A stretch of DNA of 64,000 bases from Pseudomonas sp. Leaf48. GTDB taxonomy: Bacteria > Pseudomonadota > Gammaproteobacteria > Pseudomonadales > Pseudomonadaceae. The stretch is taken from assembly GCF_001421885.1 (NCBI RefSeq), contig NZ_LMLH01000030.1:62001-126000 (forward strand), written 5' to 3'. The position numbers were made by a program, and so were the translations under genes. Below, one piece after another: positions 42,915 to 51,459 of this stretch (within the stretch, counting starts at the first letter, position 1; every line of letters starts with the position of its first letter). Below the pieces are notes generated by a model, which was not told the origin of the DNA, searched no databases, and was given only the letters and a program-made list of their open reading frames with translations.

Positions 42915-43244
42915 ATGACCAAACGTGAAGCTCCAATCTACAAGGTGATTTTTCTTAACCAGGGCCAGGTGTACGAAATGTATGCCAAGCAGATCTATCA
43001 AAGTGATCTGTGGGGCTTCCTGGAAGTGGAAGAATTCGTCTTTGGCGAGCGCACGCAAGTGGTCGTCGATCCGAGCGAAGAAAAGCTCAAGGCTCAGTTC
43101 GAGGGCGTTGTGCGCAGTTTCGTGCCGATGCATTCGATCGTGCGCATCGACGAAGTCGAGCGCCTGGGTACGCCTAAGATCAGTGAAGCCCGCGGCGCGG
43201 TCGGCAATGTGATGCCGTTTCCGATGCCGATGCCTGAGAAGTAG
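42915..43244 (+). CDS. DUF1820 family protein
   Basis: A 109-residue protein starting MTKREAPIYKVIFLNQGQVY, then EMYAKQIYQSDLWGFLEVEE and the IVRIDEVERLGTPKI segment. This is the DUF1820 family, widespread in gammaproteobacteria and of unknown function. The ATG at 42915 is chosen because similarity begins there. The gene is divergent from miaB. Confidence 0.88.
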   Translation: MTKREAPIYKVIFLNQGQVYEMYAKQIYQSDLWGFLEVEEFVFGERTQVVVDPSEEKLKAQFEGVVRSFVPMHSIVRIDEVERLGTPKISEARGAVGNVMPFPMPMPEK

Positions 43245-43247
43245 GGC

Positions 43248-43311
43248 TTTTGTGGTGAGGGGGGTGTGGCGAGGGAGCTTGTCGGACCGCCGCACCCCCC
43301 TCACCACAAAA
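43248..43311. repeat. Nested REP: inverted repeat enclosing a half REP
   Basis: TTTTGTGGTGAGGGGGGTG at 43248-43266 recurs inverted at 43293-43311. Between them is TGTGGCGAGGGAGCTTGTCGG, one unit of the GGCGAGGG family. The outer arms look like a diverged REP around a fresh half-unit. It sits between converging genes. Confidence 0.8.
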
Positions 43312-43324
43312 TCATTTGTGACAA

Positions 43325-43879
43325 TTAAGGCAGCGGCGCAAACGGCGTGCGCCCATCGGCACTCTGCAATTCCATCAAATATTTACGGAATATTTGCCCC
43401 AGCACCTGGGTAGCGATTTCCAGTTCTTCGCGCGGCATCTTTTCCGTGACTTCGTCGGCGGTGTCCAGCGCATCTTCAGCGCCATTGACCGCCGCCATTT
43501 TCAGCAAGATATAGGCTTGAACGTTGTTGGCCGGTACGCCGTCGCCGTGGAAGAACATGGTGCCAAGTTTGAATTGCGCCTGGGCGTGGCCCTGCAGCGA
43601 GGCCTTTTCGAAATAGCTCAGGGCTTGATTGAGGTCGCGCGGCGCGTTTTTGCCGTCGTAGTAGAACTCGCCCAACTCGTATTGCGCCTGGGCATCCCCT
43701 TCATCCGACGCTTTCTGGCAGGCGGCGAGTGCCTGGGCCAGGTCCTGCGGCTGGGTATTGAGGGTGCAGCGACCCATCGCTGGGATTAACAACGAGTTGC
43801 CGCCTGCTTGTGCGTGCGCGAGCAGGGGCTGAAGGAGCAACAGGCAGCCCAGTGAAAGGGCGCGGCCGGTGCGGTTCAT
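43325..43879 (-). CDS. Sel1-repeat periplasmic protein
   Basis: A 184-residue protein with a signal peptide ending AHAQA and two to three Sel1-type repeats (GDAQAQYELGEFYYDGKNAP; GHAQAQFKLGTMFFHGDGVP). Sel1 repeats mediate protein contacts. The C-terminal region is helical and unassigned. No partner is evident from the neighbours. Confidence 0.85.
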   Translation of the reverse strand: MNRTGRALSLGCLLLLQPLLAHAQAGGNSLLIPAMGRCTLNTQPQDLAQALAACQKASDEGDAQAQYELGEFYYDGKNAPRDLNQALSYFEKASLQGHAQAQFKLGTMFFHGDGVPANNVQAYILLKMAAVNGAEDALDTADEVTEKMPREELEIATQVLGQIFRKYLMELQSADGRTPFAPLP

Positions 43880-44065
43880 GGGAATCGACTTACCTCTGAA
43901 GGGCGCGCGGACCCATCGAGGGGATCCAATAAGCGCGCATTATGAAATAAGCAGGGGCAACCTTACAAAGTCTTTACTCGTTTTTCTGCTGCGTGGGAAA
44001 TATATCGCCCACTTTGCGGGGAATTATGGGCGGGGGGAGTCAGATAAAGCGCAGGAATGCAGGTG

Positions 44066-44097
44066 AAAAGCTGACGCTGGCAGTGACCAGCGTCAGC
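44066..44097 (-). terminator. Intrinsic terminator of hemL
   Basis: On the minus strand an 11-bp perfect stem (GCTGACGCTGG with its complement) with a six-base loop is followed by TTTTC, ten bases after the hemL stop codon. It probably ends the thiD-thiE-hemL transcripts. Confidence 0.8.
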
Positions 44098-44106
44098 GCA
44101 GCACCC

Positions 44107-45390
44107 TTACTTCAATGCAGCGAAGGCGCGCTCGGCGGCATCCAGGGTCAGTTTCAACTCGGCTTCGCCATGGGCGATCGAGGTGAAGCCGGCTTCGAAC
44201 GCGCTCGGTGCCAGGTAAACGCCACCTTCCAGCATCAGGTGGAAGAAACGGCCGAACAGGGCGGCGTCGCTGGCCATGACGTCATCGAACGTCACGATGT
44301 CGTCGGCACCGCTGAAATACAGACCGAACATGCCACCGGCCTGGGTGGTCACGAACGGAATGCCGGCTGCATCGGCGCGTTGTTGCAGGCCGTCCAGCAG
44401 GCGAGTGGTGTAGTCGGTCAGCTCGGCGTGGAAGCCCGGACGGCTGATCAGGCGCAGGGTGGTCAGGCCGGCGGCCATTGCCAGCGGGTTACCCGACAGT
44501 GTACCGGCCTGGTAGACCGGGCCCAGCGGTGCGATGCGCGACATGATTTCGCGCTTGCCGCCGAAGCAGCCGACCGGCATGCCGCCGCCGATGATCTTGC
44601 CGAAGGTGGTCAGGTCCGGCTTCACGCCGTAGTGCGCCTGGGCGCCGCCGAGGGCGACACGGAAACCGGTCATGACTTCGTCGAAAATCAGCACCACGCC
44701 GTGTTTGTCGCACAGCGTCCGCAGGCCTTCGAGGAAGCCCGGAGCCGGTGGTACGCAGTTCATGTTGCCGGCCACGGGTTCAACGATGATGCAGGCCACG
44801 TCCTGGCCAACTTCGGCGAGCATGGCCTCAACTGCGTCGATGTCGTTGAACGGCAGGGTCAGGGTGTGTTTGGCGAACGCTGCCGGCACACCGGCCGAGC
44901 TCGGCACGCCTTGGGTCAGGGCGCCGGAACCGGCCTTGACCAGCAGGCTGTCGGAGTGACCGTGGTAGCAGCCTTCGAACTTGATGATGCTGTCGCGACC
45001 GGTGAAGCCGCGGGCCAGGCGGATGGCGCTCATGGTCGCTTCGGTACCGGAGCTGACCATGCGCACCATTTCCATCGATGGCACGAGCGAGCAGACCAGA
45101 TCGGCCATCTGGGTTTCCATCTCGGTCGGGGCGCCGTATGACAGCCCGTGCTCCAGTTGCTTGCGCACCGCGTCCAGCACGTCCGGATGGCTGTGACCGA
45201 GGATCATCGGGCCCCAGGAACCGACGTAGTCCACATAGCGTTTGTTGTCTTCGTCGGTGACGTAGGCGCCTTCAGCGTGCTTGAAGAACAACGGCGTGCC
45301 GCCAACGCTCTTGAACGCGCGCACCGGCGAGTTCACGCCACCGGGGATGTGTTTCTGGGCATTGGCAAACAGGGTTTCGGAACGAGACAT
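44107..45390 (-). CDS. hemL: Glutamate-1-semialdehyde 2,1-aminomutase
   Basis: A 427-residue PLP enzyme of the C5 heme pathway that isomerises glutamate semialdehyde to 5-aminolevulinate. The PLP lysine lies in TTFGKIIGGGMPVGCFGG; other signatures are VRAFKSVGGTPLF, FEGCYHGHSDSLLVKAGSG and VLIFDEVMTGFRV. It lies 31 bases after thiE, the usual thiD-thiE-hemL order in pseudomonads. Confidence 0.97.
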   Translation of the reverse strand: MSRSETLFANAQKHIPGGVNSPVRAFKSVGGTPLFFKHAEGAYVTDEDNKRYVDYVGSWGPMILGHSHPDVLDAVRKQLEHGLSYGAPTEMETQMADLVCSLVPSMEMVRMVSSGTEATMSAIRLARGFTGRDSIIKFEGCYHGHSDSLLVKAGSGALTQGVPSSAGVPAAFAKHTLTLPFNDIDAVEAMLAEVGQDVACIIVEPVAGNMNCVPPAPGFLEGLRTLCDKHGVVLIFDEVMTGFRVALGGAQAHYGVKPDLTTFGKIIGGGMPVGCFGGKREIMSRIAPLGPVYQAGTLSGNPLAMAAGLTTLRLISRPGFHAELTDYTTRLLDGLQQRADAAGIPFVTTQAGGMFGLYFSGADDIVTFDDVMASDAALFGRFFHLMLEGGVYLAPSAFEAGFTSIAHGEAELKLTLDAAERAFAALK

Positions 45391-45421
45391 GATCGGGCTC
45401 TCAAATCGGATTTTAAGCTAC

Positions 45422-46045
45422 TTAAATAGAAAACAGTTCGTTGAAGGCGCGGGCGCGGCGGGTCACTTCAGCCGTGCTCTGTGCACCAAACAGGCCATGC
45501 ACCACCGCCAGCAGATCAACGCCATGGGCCACCAGCGGCGCGGCGTTATCAAGGGTGATACCGCCGATCGCGCAGATCGGCAGGTGCAATTGCTTGCGGG
45601 CCTGGTCGAGTAGTTCGAGGCTGCAAGTGGGTGCGCCGGGCTTGGTGCTGGAATTGAAGAAGCGGCCAAAGGCGACGTAACTGGCGCCTTCTTTTATGGC
45701 TTGCTCAGCCAGTTCGATTTGCGCATGACAGGTCGAGCCGATGATCGCTTTGGAACCGAGCAGTGCGCGGGTCGGCGACAGTGGGCCATCGGTCTGGCCA
45801 AGATGCACGCCGACGTTCAGGCGCGCGGCCAGCTCCGCATCGTCATTGATGATCAACTGGGTCTTGTATCGATCGCACAGATCGCGCAAGGCTTCGGCCT
45901 CGCGCAGGCGGCGGGCCTCATCGCTGCTCTTGTCGCGGTACTGCAGCAAGGTGACGCCACCTTCCAGCGCCGCCTCCACGTACGAAAGAAGTTTACCGGC
46001 CAGCAACTGGCTGTCGGTAATGGCGTACAGGCCACGTAGTTTCAT
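45422..46045 (-). CDS. thiE: Thiamine-phosphate synthase
   Basis: A 207-residue TIM-barrel enzyme joining HMP-PP with HET-P to form thiamine phosphate. Signatures are LLQYRDKSS, LIINDDAELA, GVHLGQTDGPLSPTRA, VAFGRFFNSSTKPGA and CAIGGITLDNA. It is 18 bases downstream of thiD. No TPP riboswitch is visible in this window near it. Confidence 0.96.
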   Translation of the reverse strand: MKLRGLYAITDSQLLAGKLLSYVEAALEGGVTLLQYRDKSSDEARRLREAEALRDLCDRYKTQLIINDDAELAARLNVGVHLGQTDGPLSPTRALLGSKAIIGSTCHAQIELAEQAIKEGASYVAFGRFFNSSTKPGAPTCSLELLDQARKQLHLPICAIGGITLDNAAPLVAHGVDLLAVVHGLFGAQSTAEVTRRARAFNELFSI

Positions 46046-46063
46046 CGGACTAGCCTCATGGCA

Positions 46064-46861
46064 TTACGAACAGAAATCCAGTGGCAGGCGGCGTGGCACG
46101 AATTGGCCTTTGCCCAGCTGCTCGGCATCGCGCAGGGTGCGCCACGTGTAGTTAAGTGCAGTCTGTACGGCGCTGGCGAGGTTTTCACCCTGGGCCAGAC
46201 GACCGGCCAGGGCGCTGGCCAGGGTGCAACCGGAGCCATGATAGCTGCCGGGCAGGCGCTGGCAGGTAAAGGTTTCGCGCAGGCCATCACGGCTGTACAG
46301 GCGATTGTGGATTTCGGTTTCGTCGCCGTGACCGCCGGTGATCAGCAGGTGTTTGACGTATGGCAGGAGTTTTTCTGCGCACTCGTCCGCAGTGCCCTCA
46401 GGCAGTTCGGCGAGGATGCGGGCTTCAGGGAGGTTGGGGGTGGCAATGATCGACAGGGGCAGCAGGCGTTCACGCATGGCGTAGCCCACTTCGTCCTTGC
46501 CCAGTCGCCCGCCGCCGCCGGCGCGCAGTACCGGGTCACAGACCACTGGCAAATGCGGGTGAGCCGAAAGCAGTTCGACAACGGTGTCGACCATTTCCAG
46601 GGAACCGAGCATGCCCAGTTTGACCGCAGCGACTTCGGAGTCGTTGAGCACGGCATTGGCCTGGGCCAGCACCCACTCACGGTCGAGGACGCGGAAGTCA
46701 GTGACATTGACGGTGTCTTGCACGGTCAGGGCGGTCACGGCCGGAGCCGCATGGCATCCCTGAGCGAGCAGGGCTTCGATATCTGCCTGCAAGCCGGCGC
46801 CACCACTTGGGTCGTGGCCGGAGAGACAGAGGACAACGGGGCGAGAGCTGTAGATATTCAT
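46064..46861 (-). CDS. thiD: Hydroxymethylpyrimidine/phosphomethylpyrimidine kinase
   Basis: A 265-residue ribokinase-fold enzyme that phosphorylates HMP and HMP-P. Motifs are CLSGHDPSGGAGLQADIEA, VCDPVLRAGGGGRL and the anion hole GSYHGSGCTLASALAG. The ATG at 46861 is chosen because it gives the standard N-terminus. It is divergent from the LadS gene with 280 bases between; I see no obvious operator in that gap. Confidence 0.95.
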   Translation of the reverse strand: MNIYSSRPVVLCLSGHDPSGGAGLQADIEALLAQGCHAAPAVTALTVQDTVNVTDFRVLDREWVLAQANAVLNDSEVAAVKLGMLGSLEMVDTVVELLSAHPHLPVVCDPVLRAGGGGRLGKDEVGYAMRERLLPLSIIATPNLPEARILAELPEGTADECAEKLLPYVKHLLITGGHGDETEIHNRLYSRDGLRETFTCQRLPGSYHGSGCTLASALAGRLAQGENLASAVQTALNYTWRTLRDAEQLGKGQFVPRRLPLDFCS

Positions 46862-47141
46862 GGTGCGCGAGCTTACCACCAAACATGTTTTTCGGGTGTG
46901 TGCACGCATTGGCATAGCGATCTTTTGATCATTGCCATCAAGGCAGTGGTTTTGGATCGCTGATTAGTGCTGAGGTGCCCGTTCTAGAGCCTTTTCAATA
47001 TAATTTTCGATGGTGCTTAAAGGCCATCAACGGCTATGCTAAAGTGGATCCAAACCAATAACAGGTGATACCGGTTTTACGTCTACTCAAAGGGAATGGG
47101 GGGCTTCCTGAAAAGACCGGACAGTCCACGCTGGGGCTTAA

Positions 47142-49526
47142 ATGCGCTATCTGCTGATGTTGCTGTTGTGTTTGCCCCTTTTGGCGAACGCCGTCGAGTT
47201 CGATGAGTTTACTCGCAGCCTTCCCTTGGGCCGAACCCTGCAAGTGCTGGAGGACGCGGGTGGTCAGGCGACCATCGCGGATGTACTTGCGCAAGCGGCA
47301 GCCGGCAACTTCAAGCCTCACCACAAAGACACGCTCAACGCCGGGTATTCACGTTCTGTGTTCTGGCTGAAAATTGACCTGCACTACCGTCCGGGCAACC
47401 CGGCAGCGCAACGGACCTGGCTGCTGGAACTGGCCTATCCGCCTCTGGACCGTCTCGATCTTTATTTACCCGATTCGGCCGGCGACTATCATCTGGTCCG
47501 GCAGACCGGCGATGCCTTGCCATTTGCCAGTCGTGAGATTCACCAGAACAATTACCTGTTCGACCTGGCGTTCAAGCCAGATCAGCGCGAAACCCTCTAT
47601 CTGCGTCTGCAAAGTGAAGGCTCGATCCAGGCGCCCGTGACGTTGTGGTCGAGCACCGCCTACCTCGAAGAACAACCCGTGCGCCTCTATGTACTTGGGT
47701 TGATATACGGCGTGTTGCTGGGAATGCTGGTCTACAACCTGTTCATCTACCTCAGTGTGCGCGACACCAGTTATCTCTACTACATCTTCTACATCGCCTC
47801 GTTCGGTCTGTATCAGCTGTCGGTGAACGGGGCGGCGGTGCAGTATTTCTGGCCCGACAACCCTTGGTGGGCCAATGCCGCGACGCCATTTTTCATTGGC
47901 TGCGCGGGTCTGTTCGGCAGTCAGTTCGCCCGCAGTTTTTTGCAGATGGCTACCCACAGCCGCTGGGTCGATCGCTTATTGCTGGCGCTGGTCGTTTTCA
48001 GTGCGCTGGTGGTCGGCCTGTCATTGATGGCCAGTTATGCCCTGGCGTTACGGCTGGCCACGGCGCTGGCGCTGACGTTCACCGTAGTGATTTTTGCCGC
48101 CGGCATCTTTGCCTGGCTGCGCGGCTTGCGCGTAGCGCGGTACTTCATCATCGCCTGGTCGGCGTTTCTGCTCGGTGGCGTCGTCAATACGCTGATGGTG
48201 CTGGGTTACCTGCCCAACGTGTTCCTGACCATGTATTCCAGCCAGATCGGTTCGGCGATCGAGGTGGCTTTGCTGTCCCTGGCCCTGGCCGATCGCATCA
48301 ACGCAATGCGCGAGCAGCAAGCACAGACCCTGCTCGATGCCAGCCAGAAACTTGAAGTGCTCAACCAGCAACTGGAGCGCAGCAACCAGCTCAAGGACGA
48401 ATTTCTCGCCACCCTGACCCATGAACTGCGTACGCCGATGAACGGCGTAATCGGTTCTCTGGAGCTGATGCAGACCGTAGAAATGGACCCGGAGCTGGAG
48501 CAATACCAGCAGACGGCCTCGGGGTCGGCGCGGGACATGATGCGCATGGTCAATGGCATTCTCACCCTCACCGAATTGCAGGCCGGCAAGCTCAAGGCCT
48601 CGGCGGATGCCTTCAGTTTGCGTGGTATGGTCGAGTCGTTGCGAGGGCAGTTCGAAGGTAATGCAACAGCCAAATCCCTGGATTTCAAGGTCGATATCGC
48701 CTCGGGTGTGCCGGACCGCCTGCACGGTGACAAGGCGAAGATCTCGCAATGCCTGGAGTGCCTGCTGGATAACGCAATCAAATTCACCCGCATTGGAGGC
48801 CTGGCCTTGCGGGTGACCGCGAAGGCGAACCAGCCTGACCGATTGGCATTGACCTTTGCGGTGATCGACACCGGCATCGGTTTTACCGATCTTGGGGAGG
48901 CCACCATGTATCAGCGCTTCTTCCAGCTCGACGGTTCGATGACTCGCGAATATGGCGGACTTGGGGTCGGGCTGGCGATCTGCCGGCAGTTGGTTGAATT
49001 GCTTGGTGGGCGTCTGACTCACCGTTCCGAGCCCGGGCGCGGCAGCCGCTTCCAGCTCGACGTCGAAGTTGAACTGGAAGCAGCCGGGCGTTCTGTGGCA
49101 CCCCTGATGCCCCGGGATTTTCCACTCCTGCGCTTGCCACAGGAATGCGCCGTACTGCTGGTGGATGACAACAGCATCAGCCAACTGGTGATGCGCGGCA
49201 TGCTGCTCAAGCTCGGCTTTCGCGTGCGCACCGCCGACAGCGATACCGTCGCCCTCGAACTGCTGCAGCAAGAAGCCTTTGATGCCGTGCTGGTGGACTG
49301 CCAGTTGCCGAAAACGCAAGGAATGTCGGTCTGTTGTCAGATCCGCGCCTTGCCGGGTTGCGCACAATTGCCGTTGTTCCTGGTCGCCCTCGGTGTCGAT
49401 CGGGAACGCTGTCCGACCGGTGCATTGATCGATCACTTGAGTAAACCGGTGAAATTCGAAGACTTGCAGGCGGCGCTTTATCGTCGGGTGCTCTGCCCGC
49501 AGCATGGCGAAAGCGCCGGCAGTTAG
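47142..49526 (+). CDS. ladS: LadS hybrid sensor kinase (7TMR-DISM)
   Basis: A 794-residue protein with a signal peptide (1-17), a periplasmic DISMED2 domain (about 25-165), a seven-helix membrane region (about 180-385), a linker coiled coil, a HisKA domain with His427 in ATLTHELRTPMNG, an HATPase with DNAIKF and GLGVGLAICRQLVELLGG, and a receiver with the phosphoacceptor Asp719 in VLVDCQLP and Lys in HLSKPVKF. Length, layout and position beside thiD match P. aeruginosa LadS, which feeds the GacS/RsmYZ pathway and responds to calcium. The ortholog call rests on neighbourhood and architecture. Confidence 0.88.
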   Translation: MRYLLMLLLCLPLLANAVEFDEFTRSLPLGRTLQVLEDAGGQATIADVLAQAAAGNFKPHHKDTLNAGYSRSVFWLKIDLHYRPGNPAAQRTWLLELAYPPLDRLDLYLPDSAGDYHLVRQTGDALPFASREIHQNNYLFDLAFKPDQRETLYLRLQSEGSIQAPVTLWSSTAYLEEQPVRLYVLGLIYGVLLGMLVYNLFIYLSVRDTSYLYYIFYIASFGLYQLSVNGAAVQYFWPDNPWWANAATPFFIGCAGLFGSQFARSFLQMATHSRWVDRLLLALVVFSALVVGLSLMASYALALRLATALALTFTVVIFAAGIFAWLRGLRVARYFIIAWSAFLLGGVVNTLMVLGYLPNVFLTMYSSQIGSAIEVALLSLALADRINAMREQQAQTLLDASQKLEVLNQQLERSNQLKDEFLATLTHELRTPMNGVIGSLELMQTVEMDPELEQYQQTASGSARDMMRMVNGILTLTELQAGKLKASADAFSLRGMVESLRGQFEGNATAKSLDFKVDIASGVPDRLHGDKAKISQCLECLLDNAIKFTRIGGLALRVTAKANQPDRLALTFAVIDTGIGFTDLGEATMYQRFFQLDGSMTREYGGLGVGLAICRQLVELLGGRLTHRSEPGRGSRFQLDVEVELEAAGRSVAPLMPRDFPLLRLPQECAVLLVDDNSISQLVMRGMLLKLGFRVRTADSDTVALELLQQEAFDAVLVDCQLPKTQGMSVCCQIRALPGCAQLPLFLVALGVDRERCPTGALIDHLSKPVKFEDLQAALYRRVLCPQHGESAGS

Positions 49527-49600
49527 GCAGATATGACACTTTGTTCGGCCATGGGGCAGTGCTTAACTGAAGTCCCTTGGCTGACCAAAGGAGCCCTGTC

Positions 49601-51247
49601 ATGAACCTGCATCAGTTCGCCGAAACCCACGAAGTCACCAACCAGCCACCGTCGCTGGATGGCGCCAACCTGTACCGCATCGACCTGCCGTTGCAGGAGT
49701 GGTCGCGGCGGTTCGGTGCCGGTTGGGCCGAGTCGCGAATCGACGCCTATGGTGCATTGGCCGGCGGGCCGTTGATGGAGGCCGGGTTCCTGGCCAACCA
49801 GAATAAGCCGGAGTTCAGCAGCCATGACCGTTACGGTCATCGTATTGACCTGGTGGAGTTTCATCCCGCCTATCACCAACTGATGCGCACGGCAGTCGAG
49901 CATGGCCTGACTTCGTTGCCCTGGGCGCACCCACAGGATGGCGCCCATGTCGCGCGCGCGTCCATGACTTACTTGCACAGTCAGGCCGAAGCCGGCAGTG
50001 GCTGCCCGTTGACCATGACATTTGCCAGCGTACCGGCGCTGCGCCTGCAAGCGGATCTGGCGCAGCAGTGGTTGCCGAAAATCCTCGCTACCGAATATGA
50101 CCCGCGCAACGTCGGCATGGCCCACAAGGCCGGGGTCACCATTGGCATGGCCATGACCGAGAAGCAGGGCGGCACCGATGTGCGGGCCAACACCACCAAG
50201 GCTTACCCGGTGGGGGGCCGTGGTCCTGGTCAGGCTTATGAACTGGTGGGGCACAAGTGGTTTTGTTCGGCCCCCATGTGCGATGCCTTCCTGACCCTGG
50301 CGCAGACGGACAAGGGCCTGACCTGCTTCCTGTTGCCGCGCCATCGCCCGGACGATACGCGCAATCAGTTTTACATCCAGCGTCTGAAGAACAAGCTGGG
50401 CAACTGCTCGAATGCTTCCAGTGAAGTGGAGTTCCGTGGGGCACTGGCCTGGATGGTCGGCGAGGAGGGCCGCGGGGTTCCGACAATCATAGAAATGGTC
50501 GCCATGACCCGTTTCGATTGCATGGTCGGTTCCAGTTCGTTGATGCGCCAGGCGCTGACCCAGGCCAGCCATCACTGCGCCCATCGCTCGGTCGGCGGCA
50601 AATTGCTCAGCGAACAACCCTTGATGCAGAACGTGCTGGCGGATCTGGCCCTGGAAAGCGAAGCGGCCCTGGCCTTGAGCCTGCGCATGGGCCGGGCGCT
50701 GGATCATCTGGATGACTCGCAGGAAGCGAAATTCGCCCGCCTGGTGACGGCGGTGGGCAAGTACTGGATATGCAAGCGTGCGCCGGGGATGATCAACGAA
50801 GCCGCCGAATGCATGGGTGGTGCGGGCTATGTCGAGGACAGCATTCTGCCGCGCCTGTATCGCGAGGCACCGGTGAACTCGACATGGGAAGGTTCCGGCA
50901 ACGTGCAATGCCTTGATGTGTTGCGGGCGCTGTCGAAAGAGCCGGGTGTGCTCGATGCATTGTTCAGCGAGCTGGGTGACGGTCATGGCGACAAGCGTCT
51001 GGCCGCACACATCCGCCAGTTACAGGAGGCCTTCAAGGATACCAGCGACATTCAGTACCGTGCCCGGCAGCTGACTGAAGATATTGCCCTGGGGTTGCAG
51101 GCCAAGCTGTTGCTGGAAGCCGGGAATGCGGCGGTCAGTGATGCGTTTATTGCCAGTCGTCTGGATGGCGGTGGCCGAGTGTACGGCGCATTGCCACGCG
51201 GGCTGGACGTAGAAGCCATTGTCGCCCGCTCGACACCTAATGCGTGA
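49601..51247 (+). CDS. aidB: AidB-type acyl-CoA dehydrogenase
   Basis: A 548-residue flavoprotein of the acyl-CoA dehydrogenase superfamily with GMAMTEKQGGTDVRANTT, WFCSAPMCDAFLTLAQT, ECMGGAGYVEDSILPRLYRE and NSTWEGSGNVQCLDVLRAL. These and the length match AidB, part of the E. coli adaptive response to alkylation; its enzymatic substrate is not settled. AAAGGAG lies just before the ATG at 49601. The mpg glycosylase at 16038 is the only other alkylation-repair gene nearby. Confidence 0.92.
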   Translation: MNLHQFAETHEVTNQPPSLDGANLYRIDLPLQEWSRRFGAGWAESRIDAYGALAGGPLMEAGFLANQNKPEFSSHDRYGHRIDLVEFHPAYHQLMRTAVEHGLTSLPWAHPQDGAHVARASMTYLHSQAEAGSGCPLTMTFASVPALRLQADLAQQWLPKILATEYDPRNVGMAHKAGVTIGMAMTEKQGGTDVRANTTKAYPVGGRGPGQAYELVGHKWFCSAPMCDAFLTLAQTDKGLTCFLLPRHRPDDTRNQFYIQRLKNKLGNCSNASSEVEFRGALAWMVGEEGRGVPTIIEMVAMTRFDCMVGSSSLMRQALTQASHHCAHRSVGGKLLSEQPLMQNVLADLALESEAALALSLRMGRALDHLDDSQEAKFARLVTAVGKYWICKRAPGMINEAAECMGGAGYVEDSILPRLYREAPVNSTWEGSGNVQCLDVLRALSKEPGVLDALFSELGDGHGDKRLAAHIRQLQEAFKDTSDIQYRARQLTEDIALGLQAKLLLEAGNAAVSDAFIASRLDGGGRVYGALPRGLDVEAIVARSTPNA

Positions 51248-51261
51248 TCGACCCTGATCCT

Positions 51262-51353
51262 CTGTGGGAGCGGGCTTGCTCGCGAAGGCAGTATTTCAGC
51301 CGGCATCTTCATTGGCTGGCACGACGCCTTCGCGAGCAAGTCCGCTCCCACAG
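51262..51353. repeat. REP doublet (GGAGCGGGCTTGCTCGCGA family)
   Basis: The 28-base arm at 51262-51289 recurs inverted at 51326-51353, with one change in the core (GCAAGTCCGC). It lies between aidB and amn. Confidence 0.9.
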
Positions 51354-51459
51354 TGAACTTTGGTGTTTGCAGTATTTTTGTAGCAGCACGCAACTGTTCC
51401 CGTGAAGCGACGATGCAGGCAAGATGAAGCTCTGCAAGTCAGAACACAGGATGCTGATC

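Noticed and set aside
48048..49505. A 485-residue minus-strand frame opposite the LadS kinase domains
   Set aside because: Antisense shadow of clear HisKA, HATPase and receiver coding sequence.
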